64,000 nucleotides of DNA from AC-32 sp963765785 (GCA_963765785.1 CAVXXW010000002.1:29916-93915); one strand, 5' to 3'. Positions 52,884-63,182 are shown, numbered from the stretch's first letter. Program-made: numbers and translations. The notes: generated by a model from the sequence alone, not told the origin.

Positions 52884-55763
52884 CTAGAAGCTCAGGGCCT
52901 CCCGCACGATCCGGTCCTGCTCTCTGAGGTGTGCCGTCGGGTAGCCCTCGGACGGGCTCGCACGCCAAGGCCGGCCAACGAACCGCAGGCGCACGCCCTC
53001 GGGCAGCGTCTCCTCGAGCCGGTGGCGGATCGCGCGCCACGCGCCCATGTTCTGCGGCTCCTCCTGCGCCCAGACGACCTCCTCGAGCTGCGGGAACGAG
53101 CGCACGAACTCGGCCGCGTCGGCGACCGGGAACGGGTAGAGCTGCTCGACCCGGCCGATCGCGACACTGCGAGCTTCGGCGCGCAGCTCGTGGCCGGCGA
53201 GGTCGTAGTAGACCTTTCCGGAGCAGAGGACGAGCCTCCGCACCTCGCTCGTGTCCGCAGCGGGATCGCCGAGGACGGGCCGGAAGCTCCCCTCGGCGAG
53301 GTCGCTCAGCGCCGACGCCGCCGCCTTCAGCCGCAGCAGCCCCTTCGGCGTCATCACGACAAGCGGGCGCGCGCTCGGGTCGAGCGCCTGCCGCCGCATC
53401 AGGTGGAAGTACTGCGCCGCGGTCGTGCAGTTCGCGATGCGGATGTTCTCCTGCGCCGCCAGCTGCAAGAACCGCTCGAGCCTCGCGCTCGAGTGCTCGG
53501 GGCCGTTGCCCTCGTAGCCGTGCGGCAGCAGCAGCGTCAGGCGTGAGGTCTGGCCCCACTTCGAGAGGCCCGAGACGATGAACTGGTCGATTGCGACCTG
53601 TGCGCCGTTGACGAAGTCGCCGAACTGCGCCTCCCAGCCGACGAGCGCCTCGGGCGCTGCGACCGAGTAGCCGTACTCGAAGCCGAGACACGCCTCCTCG
53701 GAAAGCGGCGAGTTGTGGATCTCGAACGACGCCGTCGCCTCGTCGAGGTTCTGGATCGGCGCGTACGCCTGGTCATTCTGCGCGTCGTGGAGCACGAGGT
53801 GCCGGTGCGAGAACGTCCCTCGCTCGGTGTCCTGACCGGTCAGCCGGATCGGGATGCCCTCGACGAGCAGGCTCGCGAAGGCGAGCTCCTCGGCCTGGCC
53901 CCAGTCGATGCCGCCTTCGTCGAGCGTGGCGCGGCGGCGGTCGAGCTGCTTCCCGAGCTTCGCGTTGACGGCGAACCCGTCCGGCACGCGCAGCAGCTCG
54001 TCGTTGAGCGCGCGCAGCCGGTCGGCCGGCACGCCGGTGACCACGTCTGCCCCCGTCGACGCGGGGATGCGGCCCTCGTACGCGACCGCCGGCACGCCCT
54101 GGCCGAAGGTCGTCTTCAGCCGTTCGTGTGCTTCCTTGAGCGTCGTGTCGACCCGCGCCGCCATCGCGTCGGCGTCCTCCTGCGAAAGGACGCGTTCCTC
54201 GACCAGCGTCTGCGCGTACTGGGAGCGCACGCTCGGCTGCTGCTCGATCCGCGCCGCCATCAGCGGCTGCGTGTACGCGGCCTCGTCCTGCTCGTTGTGG
54301 CCGTGGCGCCGGTAGCCGACGAGGTCGATCACGACGTCCGTGCTGAAGCGGCGCCGGAACGCCATCGCGAGCCGCACCGCCGAGAGCGCCGCCTCCGGGT
54401 CGTCGGCGTTGACGTGGATGATCGGGACGTCGAAGCCCTTCGCGAGGTCGCTCGAGTAGCGCGTCGAGCGGGCGTCCGCGGGATCGGTGGTGAAGCCGAT
54501 CTGGTTGTTCGCGATCACGTGCAGCGTGCCGCCGGTCGAGTAGCCGTTCAGGTCGGCGAGGTTGAGCGTCTCCGAGACGACGCCCTGCGCGGGGAACGCT
54601 GCGTCGCCGTGGATCTGCACGGCCATCGCGACCGACGAGTCGACGTAGCCGGTGCGCGTCGACCGGTCGGTCTGCTCCGCGCGAGTCCGGCCCTCGACGA
54701 CCGGGTCGACCGCCTCGAGGTGGCTCGGGTTCGAGGCGAGGGTGACGGTGATCTCGCCGGCCGGCGTGCGGCGCGTGCCTTCGGCGCCGAGGTGGTACTT
54801 GACGTCGCCGGTGCCGCCTTCGGAGTCGGCGACAACGGCCTCCAGCGTCCGCTCGCCCTCGAACTCGCGCAGGATCGTGTCGTACGGCCGGCCGAGCACG
54901 TGTGCGAGCACGTTGAGGCGGCCGCGGTGCGCCATGCCAAGCACGACCTCGTGGCCGCCCTCCTCGGCGGAGAGCGCGATCGCCTCGTCGAGCATCGGCA
55001 CCATCACATCGAGGCCCTCGATCGAGAACTGCTTCTGGCCGAGGAACGCGCGGCGCAGGTAGCGCTCGAAGCCCTCGACCTCGGTCAGCCGCTCGAGCAG
55101 GCGGCGCTTCTCGTCGGCGCTAAGCGTGTGGTGGTAGCGACGTGACTCGATCACGGTGCGCAGCCAGACGCGCTGCTCGTGGTCGGAGATGTGCTCGATC
55201 TCGTACGCGCTCGTGCCGCAGTAGACCTGCCGCAGCTCCGGGAGCACGTCGGCGAGCGTCTCGCCCGGAACGTGCACGCCGAGGATGTCGGCCGGGATCA
55301 GCCGCTGCAGCTCCGGGGTCAGCTTCGGCTCGCGGCGCTCGGGCTCGAGCGACGGGTCGCCGACCGGCTCGCTGCCGAGCGGGTCGAGGCGCGCCGCGAG
55401 GTGGCCGTAGGCGCGGAACGCCGTGACGAGCGCCATCGCCGCGGCGACGGCCGCCAGCGCCGTCTCGTCCGCAGCCTCGGCGGGTGCGGGCGGCGCTTCG
55501 ACGGCGGCGGGCTGCGGCGCGGCGGCCGGAGCCGGCGCAGGTGGAGGCGGCGGGGGCGGCGTGGTCGCCACGTGCCCGTTACCGTCCTCCCGCAGCAGCT
55601 CGACGAGGCGCGCGACCGCCGGGTGCGTCGCGACGAGCTCGCTCGCGCCGCTCTCGAACAGCGCGCGCCACTCGCTTGGGACGCCCTCGGGATTCTCGAG
55701 GTACTGCTCGAGCAGCGCGCTCGCGTAGCCCGCGTTCAGTCCGTCGACGTCGTGCATGGTCAT
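52884..55763 (-). CDS. sucA: 2-oxoglutarate dehydrogenase E1 component
   Basis: A 959-residue thiamine-diphosphate enzyme of the TCA cycle that decarboxylates 2-oxoglutarate and passes the succinyl group to E2. The N-terminal peripheral-binding segment has NAGYASALLEQYLENPEGVP, then a Pro/Ala linker. Core motifs are FSIEGLDVMVPMLDEAIALS, VLGMAHRGRLNVLAHVLGRP, GDAAFPAQGVVSETLNLADL, HVIANNQIGFTTDPADARST and LVGYRRHGHNEQDEAAYTQP. The C-terminal transketolase part ends PFPVADAAEFVRSF and WRASPSEGYPTAHLREQDRI. Length is like E. coli SucA; the acyltransferase domain of actinobacterial Kgd fusions is absent. No E2 or E3 gene is nearby. Confidence 0.9.
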   Translation of the reverse strand: MTMHDVDGLNAGYASALLEQYLENPEGVPSEWRALFESGASELVATHPAVARLVELLREDGNGHVATTPPPPPPPAPAPAAAPQPAAVEAPPAPAEAADETALAAVAAAMALVTAFRAYGHLAARLDPLGSEPVGDPSLEPERREPKLTPELQRLIPADILGVHVPGETLADVLPELRQVYCGTSAYEIEHISDHEQRVWLRTVIESRRYHHTLSADEKRRLLERLTEVEGFERYLRRAFLGQKQFSIEGLDVMVPMLDEAIALSAEEGGHEVVLGMAHRGRLNVLAHVLGRPYDTILREFEGERTLEAVVADSEGGTGDVKYHLGAEGTRRTPAGEITVTLASNPSHLEAVDPVVEGRTRAEQTDRSTRTGYVDSSVAMAVQIHGDAAFPAQGVVSETLNLADLNGYSTGGTLHVIANNQIGFTTDPADARSTRYSSDLAKGFDVPIIHVNADDPEAALSAVRLAMAFRRRFSTDVVIDLVGYRRHGHNEQDEAAYTQPLMAARIEQQPSVRSQYAQTLVEERVLSQEDADAMAARVDTTLKEAHERLKTTFGQGVPAVAYEGRIPASTGADVVTGVPADRLRALNDELLRVPDGFAVNAKLGKQLDRRRATLDEGGIDWGQAEELAFASLLVEGIPIRLTGQDTERGTFSHRHLVLHDAQNDQAYAPIQNLDEATASFEIHNSPLSEEACLGFEYGYSVAAPEALVGWEAQFGDFVNGAQVAIDQFIVSGLSKWGQTSRLTLLLPHGYEGNGPEHSSARLERFLQLAAQENIRIANCTTAAQYFHLMRRQALDPSARPLVVMTPKGLLRLKAAASALSDLAEGSFRPVLGDPAADTSEVRRLVLCSGKVYYDLAGHELRAEARSVAIGRVEQLYPFPVADAAEFVRSFPQLEEVVWAQEEPQNMGAWRAIRHRLEETLPEGVRLRFVGRPWRASPSEGYPTAHLREQDRIVREALSF

Positions 55764-55815
55764 CGTCTTTGTTGTACCAACCGGGATCCCTCCCGGCGCG
55801 CCCGCAGCTGCCGCC

Positions 55816-56082
55816 CTAGTAGATGGGGTTGTTGGTCAGCACGGCTACGGCCATGCCGACGACGAAGCAGACGCCCCCGACTCCGACTGCGATCGTGGCG
55901 AGACGGGCATGCCGACCGCCGAGCGCACTCGCGAGCAGCGCCAGCAGGATGGCCGCGGGGATCAGCCGCGCGGGCCGGTAAGCGAGGCCGACGCAGCTCG
56001 CGAAGATCGACAGCGAGGCCAGGAGGCCCCCGACCGCCTCCCCAGGGCGACGCGCCGACTCGCTGTGTGGGGTGACGCTCAC
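55816..56082 (-). CDS. Small integral membrane protein
   Basis: GTG 56082 overlaps the upstream stop as GTGA, and the 88-residue product has three or so membrane helices (AVGGLLASLSIFASCVGLAY, LIPAAILLALLASALGG, IAVGVGGVCFVVGMAVAVLT). The N-terminus SVTPHSESARRPGE is polar. Similar short proteins without name are common in actinobacteria. It forms a coupled pair with 56079-56318 and lies upstream of sucA on the same strand. Confidence 0.55.
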   Translation of the reverse strand: MSVTPHSESARRPGEAVGGLLASLSIFASCVGLAYRPARLIPAAILLALLASALGGRHARLATIAVGVGGVCFVVGMAVAVLTNNPIY

Positions 56083-56318
56083 CGCGAGATCGTTGCTCTC
56101 CGCGCACGCACTGGCGTCCGCTCGGGCCCGCGCCGGGGCCCATGCCGCGGGTCGCGACGCGCCCACGGGGCGCGCGGCTCCGGCGGATCCGTGCGGACGC
56201 CGGACCGCACGACTTCCGGCGGCTCCGGCTCGGCCTTCACCGCCCAGTAGACCACCAGGCAGAGGTACACGATCGGGATCTTCAGGATCACCATCATGAA
56301 GATGAACTCCCAGACCAC
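56079..56318 (-). CDS. Small single-helix membrane protein
   Basis: A 79-residue protein starting GTG 56318. One membrane helix (VWEFIFMMVILKIPIVYLCL then VVYWAVKAEPEPPE) is followed by a proline/arginine-rich cytoplasmic tail. The IPIVYLCLVVYWAVKAEP motif is a recurrent pattern in Thermoleophilia-like genomes, as far as I recall. Function unknown. It is coupled to the following small membrane protein by a GTGA overlap. Confidence 0.6.
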   Translation of the reverse strand: MVWEFIFMMVILKIPIVYLCLVVYWAVKAEPEPPEVVRSGVRTDPPEPRAPWARRDPRHGPRRGPERTPVRARRATISR

Positions 56319-56336
56319 TGCGAGAGTGTACCGCCG

Positions 56337-56955
56337 CTATGGCCAGGGCTCATGCGCCGCACACGACTCCGCGGTGTAGGCGGCAAACGGTGCGCAGATC
56401 GTCAGCGAGATCGGGTAGCGGGCGACGTACCGGTGCCCGGCGAAGTGGTAGTGCACTAGCAGGGAGCGATAGCTGAAGGCACCCGCGCGGCGCGGGCGAA
56501 ACCCGATCAGGAGCTCGACCGCCTCGTCGCGGCTGCGATAGGGATGGACGACGAAGCGGCGACCGGCCGGGCGACTTGGCGGGTGTGCGCGGGCGGGTAC
56601 CCCCGGATCGCGCCGGCCGCCTGGCCGGGGCCGACGTAGTCGCCGATCCGAGCGCGAGCGGGCCGAGGATCTCCAGCCCCGACGTCAGGCCGTCGAAGGT
56701 GACGCGGTCGAGAACGGCGTCTTCCGTTCCGTGGTTGAGGAGCACGGGAACGCCGTTTGTCCCCGGGTGGCCGACGTCGATTGGCAGCGACGTGAAGATG
56801 AAGTCGCAACCGCCGCACCCCAGCGGGCCTTCTCCGGTCTTCCCGCCACCGCGTAGAACGAGAGCCGCGATCAACGCGAGTGTCGCCGCGAGGGCGAAGC
56901 CGACGGCGGCCAAAGCCAGCCGTCGGCGTCTGCTCGCGGGAGCGACGTCAACCAC
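56337..56955 (-). pseudogene. Membrane-anchored or secreted protein, frame-broken
   Basis: GTG 56955 starts inside the 3' end of the upstream gene. The first frame gives an anchor helix (ALAAVGFALAATLALIAALV) and CGGCDFIFTSLPIDVGHPGT, with an NHGTEDAVLDRVTFDGLTSG segment. After a shift near 56630 the readable end is VVHPYRSRDEAVELLIGFRP, RRAGAFSYRSLLVHYHFAGH and AAYTAESCAAHEPWP, with a TAG at 56337. It looks like an exported protein with a beta-rich domain; no family was recognised. It shares 8 bases with the 56948-57780 gene, which indicates an operon. Confidence 0.45.
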
Positions 56956-57780
56956 CCGCGAAGATCCGGGTCGAGTACGGCGGCCAGTTGTCGTTGCCGC
57001 AGAGCCAGTGCTGCTGGTACGCAGTCCCGAACTTGTAGCTGTAACCGACGCGAGACGAGGCACCGCTCCAGACACGGAGGTCGAGAGCCCCGGTGCCGAG
57101 ATTCACCCTCGCACCCGCTTCGTATGTCCTCAGCCTCCGTGTGCTGCGGCCGAACGTCCCGTTGATGCCGTAGGAAGACGCGTACCGCGTGTACTGGGTC
57201 CTGCAGAGGTGGAGGAACTGCGAGAGGTCCTGGCCGATGGCGTAGTCGCCGATCCAGAGCCTCGCCTCCTTGGTGTAGTAGACGCCGCACGTGAAGGCTG
57301 GCCCGTGACCGGGTCGACGGTCCAGCGCTCGTGCTTGTAGCGTCCGTAGACGAAGCGCGAGGTGATCTCGTGCGCCCAGTCCCCGGTGGGGTTCGTCACG
57401 CTGATCGACGCCGAGTTGGCGGTCGCGACGTGCTTGTAGCCGCCGACGTGCCAACCGCCGACGCTGATTCCGATCGAGATGTAGCTGTCGGCCCGGCCTC
57501 CGCGGCCGTAGTAGAACGTGCCGGTCGCGTCACGCGCGACGTGGAGCTCGCCGATGATCGTCGGGTCGATCTCGGTCGCACAGCGTGGTCTTCTGGAGTG
57601 CGAAACGCACGGTCCGGAGACGTTCGGGCCATCGCGCGCGTGATGGAGGCGGCAGCCATCGGCGTCAGGTCACCGTAAGCGGATCGCTCGTCGGCATCCC
57701 GGGGGTCCCCGTACTCAGCCGCCGGCAACGCCCTGCGACACGACGTCGTCCGGCGAGTTGCCAGGTTCCCGTGGCTGCGT
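56948..57780 (-). pseudogene. Secreted protein of unknown function, frame-broken
   Basis: Readable pieces, in order, are AAEYGDPRDADERSAYGDLT, CATEIDPTIIGELHVARDAT, GTFYYGRGGRADSYISIGIS, VGGWHVGGYKHVATANSASI, RFVYGRYKHERWTVDPVTG, VYYTKEARLWIGDYAIGQDL and YQQHWLCGNDNWPPYSTRIF. The stop is TGA 56948. Frame changes lie near 57610, 57420 and 57295. The conserved aromatic and cysteine content suggests an exported beta-sandwich protein. The 5' end could not be fixed. No known family was recognised. Confidence 0.45.
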
Positions 57781-57801
57781 CCCAGCGACGGGAGACGACG
57801 T

Positions 57802-58524
57802 CTAGTACGGGGCGTTGCCGGCCGTCGCCTCGACCGCGAAGTTCGCCCAGCCGTCGTTGGCGGCGGTGTCGGCGGCGACGACCCCGGCGTTGGCTGCGCG
57901 GAGGACGTAGTAGCCACTCGCGTCAGTCGTCGTCGTTGTCAGCGGCGACTGCTGAGGCCGAGCCGTGTCGACGTCCCGGAAGAGCGCGACAGTCGCGCCG
58001 AGGACTGGAAGCCGTTCGCGTCGCGCAATACCCAGTCACTGCGACGGCGGTGGCGGACTGGGCGGTGGCGGTGGCGGCGGTGGTGGTGGCGGTGGTGGAG
58101 GCGACGCCGCCGGCACGACCGCGTTCGAGCTCAGCGCGTAGGAGCCGTAGCAGCCGTCCGCGTTGCAGGGCTGGATGCCAGAGCGGATCGAGTGACCGAC
58201 GTCGGCCGCCTGCGCGACGTACGAGAACGCACCTGGCGATGACGCCACGAACGTCGGGCCGCTGACGACGACGCCGTCGCGCAGCCACTCGGCGTAGAAG
58301 CCGGTGAACGACTCCGCGCAGGATGACCACGAGCCGCCGGTCGACGTGATCGTGGTGCCGGGATACGTCGGGCTCGGCGCGCTCAGCGACGGGTCGCCGA
58401 GCTTCGTGATCTGACCGAGGTTGCATGACGGGAGCGGGCGAGCCGCTCCCGCGAAGACGAGCGAGGCGGTCACCGCGAGCAACCCCGCGATCGCCGCGCA
58501 GAGACCTCCGGCGCGATGGTGCAT
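57802..58524 (-). pseudogene. Secreted Ig-like protein with proline linker, frame-broken
   Basis: ATG 58524 follows GGAAGGGAGCTCGAA. The signal peptide is GLCAAIAGLLAVTASLVFAG. The domain that follows has PTYPGTTITSTGGSWSSCAE, SFTGFYAEWLRDGVVVSGPT and GAFSYVAQAADVGHSIRSGI, an Ig-like PASTA/Big-type pattern. A 20-residue polyproline linker comes next. Shifts near 58045 and 57995 recover WVLRDANGF and VLGATVALFRDVDTARPQQS, then TTTTTDASGYYVLRAANAGV. This is a carboxypeptidase-regulatory-like beta domain ending GNAPY at 57802. Confidence 0.5.
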
Positions 58525-58667
58525 TTCGAGCTCCCTTCCGGAGGCGCGAACCGGCCTCCCATCGACTCCCGTCGACGGTAGGCATGGCCGGCGCACACGT
58601 GTGAAACGGAGACGTGTCGAAAGTGCAACAACGCACCGACGGTCCTACTGGAGCGGTCGCGGCGGCG

Positions 58668-60156
58668 CTAGTGGCCGTCTCGGACGGGGCCGAAGCCGCC
58701 CCCGCCGGGCGTCTCGACGCGGATCACGTCGCCCGCGACCATGCTGCGCGTCACCTTTGCGGGCAGCTCCTCGCCGTTCAGCAGGTTGCGGCCCGCGGGC
58801 GCCGGGAGCGCCGCCGTTCGCGCCCTGCGGCGCCCGCGCCCGCCGCTCTGAGACGAGCGAGAGCCGGCAGTCTTCGAGCACGCGGAGCTCACGCACGACG
58901 CCGTCGCCGCCGCGATGCGCCCCGGCGCCGCCCGAGCCGAGCCGCAGCTCGTGCCGCTCGACCCGGAGCGGGTAGGCGAGCTCGAGCGACTCGGCCGGAG
59001 TCGAGAGCGTGTTCGACATGGCGACGTGCACCGCCGAAGGACCGTCGGCGTCGGGGCACGCGCCCTGGCCGCCGCCGACGGTCTCGTAGTACGTGAAGCG
59101 GTCGTTGCCGAGCGTGAGGTTGTTCATCGTCCCCTGGCCCTGTGCGGGCACCGGCAGCGCGCGGCCGAACGCGGCGAAGACGACGTCGACGATCCGGCTC
59201 GACGTCTCGACGTTCCCGGCCGCGACGGCCGCAGGCGGGCGGGCGTTCACCAGCGAGCCCTCTGGCGCCCGCACGTGGACCGGAACGAACGCTCCGCCCG
59301 AGGCCGGCAGCTCGGGGTCGGCGAGGCAGCGCACCACGAAGTAGCACGCCGAGCGCGTGACCGCGAGCGGGCAGTTGAGGTTGCCGTCGTGCTGCTGGGC
59401 GGTACCGGCGAAGTCGATCGCGAGCTCGTCGCCGTCGATCGTCACGCTCGCGCAGATCTCGAGCTCGCCGCCGACGGCGGGCTCGAGTACGTCCCGGGCT
59501 TCGTACAAGCCGTCCGGCAGCCGGGCGATCGCTGCGCGCACGAGCCGCTCGGAGTAGTCGTGGAGCTCGTCCATCGCCGCCTCGACCTGCGCCTGGCCGC
59601 GCCGCGCGCAGAGCTCGTCGACGCGCCGCGCCGCGAGCGCGTGGGCGGCAAGCTGTGCGCGGAGGTCGCCGCGGCGCTCCTCGGGGTTGCGCATCCTCGA
59701 GACCAGCTCGTCGAGCACGGCGTCGTCCAGCAGCGTCGGCGGGATGACCACGCCTTCCTCGTCGAGCGTGCGGGAATCGGCCGGCAGGCTGCCGGGCTCG
59801 ACCGCGCCGACGTCGGCGTGATGCGCACGAGTGACCGCGTACCCGGTGCGCGTCCGCGTGACGAGCGTGATGTCGGGGAGGTGCGTGCCGCCGGCGAAGG
59901 GGTCGTTGAGGATCCAGACCTCGTCCGCGCCGGGATCGTGCTCGCGCACGGCGGCCACGGCGTCGGGCATCGCCCCGAGGTGGACGGGGATGTGCTCGGC
60001 CTGCGCGATCATCCGTCCGCGCGCGTCGAAGAGCGCGGTCGAGCAGTCGCGCCGCTCCTTGATGTTCGCCGAGAAGGCCGAGCGGACGAGCGCTGCGCCC
60101 ATCTCGTCGGCGATCGACCGGAGAGCGGCGCCGATGACCTGGAGCTCGATCCTCAT
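58668..60156 (-). CDS. hyuB: Hydantoinase/oxoprolinase subunit B, C-terminal frameshift
   Basis: About 496 residues starting ATG 60156, overlapping the HyuA stop (ATGA). HyuB motifs include ALRSIADEMGAALVRSAFSA, NIKERRDCSTALFDARGRMI, AEHIPVHLGAMPDAV, EVWILNDPFAGGTHLPDITL and VTRAHHADVGAVEPGSLPAD. The chain follows one frame to LEDCRLSLVSERRARAPQG. A shift near 58805 then gives GRNLLNGEELPAKVTRSMVA and the glycine-rich end VETPGGGGFGPVRDGH. With HyuA it should carry out ATP-dependent hydrolysis of a cyclic amide such as hydantoin or 5-oxoproline. Confidence 0.8.
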
Positions 60157-61920
60157 TTCACAGACTCGGCACGGTCTCGTGACAGTTTCGTGAGCCGCAG
60201 CGTGCTACTGGTCCCATCCCTAACCCCCACCCAGCCCGGGGGAATCCAGCAGGTCGCGCCGCTGAGGGCGACGACCGCCGGGCCTTCCCGCTGCAGCGGC
60301 TCGGCCGGAGCCAGAGTGAACGGCGGTGCCGGGCGGACCTCGGCGGTCCGAACCGCAACGAGCTCGATCTCGCGCGCGGGGTCGGCGTAGCCGTAGCGGG
60401 CCTCGTGCGCGCGGTGGAACGCCTCGGCGAGCTGCGGCTGCAGAGGCACGGTCAGCTCGAACGACTGGCCTCGGTAGCGGAGCTCTGCCTCGCCCTCGCG
60501 CGGCAACTCGCCCGCCTCGTCGAGCGGACACACGTACGAGCGCACGAAGTCGCGTCGCTCGTCGGCCGCCACGAGCCCCAGCGCGGAAAGCACGCCGGCC
60601 GCCTCGGGCACGAGCACCGTCTCGATGCCCGAGCTCCTCCGCGAGCGCGCACGCATGCAGCGGCCCGGCGCCGCCGAACGCGACGAGCGCGAGCTCGCGC
60701 GGGTCGTGGCCGCGCTCGACCGACACGAGCCGCAGCGCCCGCAGCATCTCCGCGTTCACGATCTCGATCGCCTCCGCCGGGTCGATCCCGTCGAACGCGC
60801 GCTCGGCAGCGGGCCGGTCCAGCCGGAGCCCGCCGGCGAGCTCGTCCGGCAGCCGTCCGAGGAGCAGGTTCGCGTCGGTCACGGTCGGCCGAGTGCCGCC
60901 TCTCCCGTAGCACGCGGGCCCTGGATCGGCGCCGGCGCTCTCGGGCCCGACGCGCAGGGCGCCTCCCGTATCGCGCCAGACGATCGAGCCGCCGCCTGCG
61001 CCCACCGTCTGCAGGTCCACCATCGGGAGGCGCAGCGGGAACCCGGCCACCTCGCGCTCGGCACTCCGCTCGGCCTGTCCGCCGCGGATCAGGCAGACGT
61101 CCGTGGACGTGCCGCCCATGTCGAGCGTCAGCGCGTCCTCGACTCCGGCGACCCGCGCCGCGCCGACGACGCCGCCGGCCGGGCCGGAGACGAGCGCCAC
61201 GGCCGGGTGCGCCGCCGCCTCCGCGAGGGTCGCCAGCCCGCCGGACGACCGCATCACCAACGGCTCCGGCAATCCTGCGCCCACGCTCGCGGCGCCGAGC
61301 GCCTCGAGATAGCGGGCGACCGCCGGCCCGAGGTAGGCGTCGATCGCCGTCGTCGACGCGCGCTCGTACTCGCGCACCTCCGGCGCGACCTCGTGCGACG
61401 CCACGACCCGCGCGCGCGGCAGCCGCCGCCGTAGCTCCTCCGCGACCGTGCGCTCGTGCTCCGGGTCGCGGAACGCGAACAGGAGGCACACGGCCACCGC
61501 CTCGACGTCCTCGCCGAGCTGCGGCAGCGAGTCGAGCGCCAGCGGCTCGACGACGCCGTCGGGCCCGATCCGCTCGCGGACGCCGTGGCAGCGCTCGAGC
61601 GGGACGAGCGGCTCGGGGTGCGCCGCACACAGTCGGTAGAGGTGCGCGCGATTCTGGCGGCGGAGGTGCAGCAGGTGCTCGAAGCCTGCGGTCGCCACGA
61701 ACGCCGTGCGCGCGCCCTTGCGCTCCAGGAGCGCGTTCGTCGCGACGGTCGTGCCATGCGTGAAGCGCTCGACCCCGGCGGCGCCGACGGCCTCGGCCGC
61801 CGCGAGCACCGATTCCTCCTGCCGCGCCGAGGTCGGGACCTTCGCGGTCCGCAGCCCGTCCTCGGCGAGCAGCACGGCGTCCGTGAAGGTCCCTCCCACG
61901 TCGACGCCGAGCACGGTCAC
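60153..61920 (-). CDS. hyuA: Hydantoinase/oxoprolinase subunit A, one frameshift
   Basis: GTG 61920 opens TVLGVDVGGTFTDAVLLAED, the ASKHA phosphate-binding motif. VERFTHGTTVATNALLERKG, SSGGLATLAEAAAHPAVALV, LTLDMGGTSTDVCLIRGGQA and VGPESAGADPGPACYGRGGT complete the HyuA set. One base change near 60635 is needed to pass from HACALAEELG to ETVLVPEAAGVLSALGLVAA and the C-terminal domain (SYVCPLDEAGELPREGEAEL). HyuA supplies the ATP-dependent step of the pair. It is divergent from the oxidoreductase at 61938, with 17 bases between the starts. Confidence 0.8.
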
Positions 61921-61937
61921 GCGTGCAGACTTCCACC

Positions 61938-62363
61938 ATGGCGTCGCTGCCCGCAGAGGCAAGGGAGCTGATCGAGTCCGGGGCGCTCGGCCACCTCGTC
62001 ACGCTGAACCCGGACGGGTCGCCGCAGGTCACCTGCGTCTGGGTCGGGCTCGACGGCGACGAGCTCGTCTCGGCGCACCTGGCGGCCGACCAGCGCAAGC
62101 TCCGCAACGTCCGGCGCGACCCGCGCGTGACGCTCTCGTTCGAGGGGACGCAGCTGCGGCCGCCGGGCCTGAAGGAGTACCTCGTCGTCCACGGCCGCGC
62201 CCGGCTCGAGGACGGCGGCGCGCCGGAGCTGCTGCAGCGGCTTGCGTACGTCTACCTCGGCCCCGACGTGAAGTTCCCGCCGATGGACGATCCGCCGCCC
62301 GGGGTGACGATGCGAATCGAGGTCGAGCGGCTCGGCGGCGTCGGCCCGTGGGCGCCGCACTAG
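61938..62363 (+). CDS. Split-barrel FMN/F420-dependent oxidoreductase
   Basis: A 141-residue pyridoxamine-phosphate-oxidase-like (PPOX, TIGR03618-type) protein. ATG 61938 was preferred to GTG 61923. It reads ELIESGALGHLVTLNPDGSP, QVTCVWVGLDGDELVSAHLA, ADQRKLRNVRRDPRVTLSFE and a C-terminal YVYLGPDVKFPPMDDPPPGV. These motifs bind F420 or FMN at the dimer interface; the substrate is unknown. The gene ends directly against the GTG of a truncated DNA glycosylase. Confidence 0.8.
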   Translation: MASLPAEARELIESGALGHLVTLNPDGSPQVTCVWVGLDGDELVSAHLAADQRKLRNVRRDPRVTLSFEGTQLRPPGLKEYLVVHGRARLEDGGAPELLQRLAYVYLGPDVKFPPMDDPPPGVTMRIEVERLGGVGPWAPH

Positions 62364-62610
62364 GTGGCGCGGCGCTGGCAGGCGGAGCTCGAGCTCGTCG
62401 GCGCCGGCGGCGAGCCCGTCGACCTGCGTCGGACGCTCGCCTCGCACGGCGTCGCAGACCTGCCGCCGAACGAGGTCGACGCTGACGCCATGAGCCTCAC
62501 GACGACGCTGGCGCTCGACGACGACCTGTCCGCCTTTCTACGCTCTCGCGCGCGAGGACCCCGACCTCGGCCCGCCATTGCCAGCAGCGCCCTGTCGATC
62601 CGCCGTGTGC
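62364..62610 (+). pseudogene. Truncated DNA-3-methyladenine glycosylase-like start
   Basis: GTG 62364 follows directly on the previous stop. The N-terminus WQAELELVGAGGEPVDLRRT, LASHGVADLPPNEVDADAMS and, after a shift near 62530, FYALAREDPDLGPPL match the start of HhH-GPD base-excision glycosylases. The catalytic HhH region and its aspartate are missing. The fragment then degenerates, so it should be inactive unless the rest lies elsewhere. Confidence 0.5.
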
Positions 62611-62669
62611 GCCTCTCGCCCTCTTCGCGCCTCTCGACGGCGTGCACGTCCGGGCGCTTGTGGCTGTAG

Positions 62670-63182
62670 GCCAGGTTCGTAGGCGGCGCGGGCGAAGGGG
62701 TCGGTAGTAGTACTCAAGGGTGCAGGCGAAGTCGGCGCGACCCGTCGACGACTTCGGGCGCGGCCTCAACTTTCACATCGACCTCGACCTCGTCGTCAGG
62801 CGCGACGTCGGCGGCTTGCCCGTTGGCCTTGCTGAGACCAACCAGGAAGCGCCCGACGCACTGCACTCCGACAGCGGCGGTGAAGTACATGACCGAGCTC
62901 TGGACCGCGGCGGTCATCCCCTAGAGCTTCGTCGACACCGGCCACGCCCGGGTCAGTAGGACAAGTGTCTGCAACGCCGGGACAGAGCAGTGACACGCGG
63001 CCGTACGGGCCGTACCTCTCTTCTCTAGATCTCTAGCCACCTGGCTAGCTGTATTTCGGCCGGAAACGCGTGTACCGTTATTCCGGTACTGGGCGGCTTT
63101 GCCACTGGCAGGCTTGCGAAGCGTCTCGTGCGGCGGACTGTCCTCGCAGGTTCAGCGACTTCACGACGGAGGGGAGGTCCAC
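62670..63182. other. Low-information interval before the terminal surface-protein gene
   Basis: No convincing gene was found here. A minus-strand reading at 62714-62917 gives MTAAVQSSVMYFTAAVGVQC and an acidic tail, but the match to any family is not evident. The end of the interval (63150-63182) holds the RBS region ACGGAGGGGAGG of the next gene. Confidence 0.4.

Noticed and set aside
63020..63160. Possible riboswitch-like leader before the terminal surface gene
   Set aside because: Some GC-rich pairing is visible but no c-di-GMP, TPP, cobalamin or other aptamer signature could be matched.
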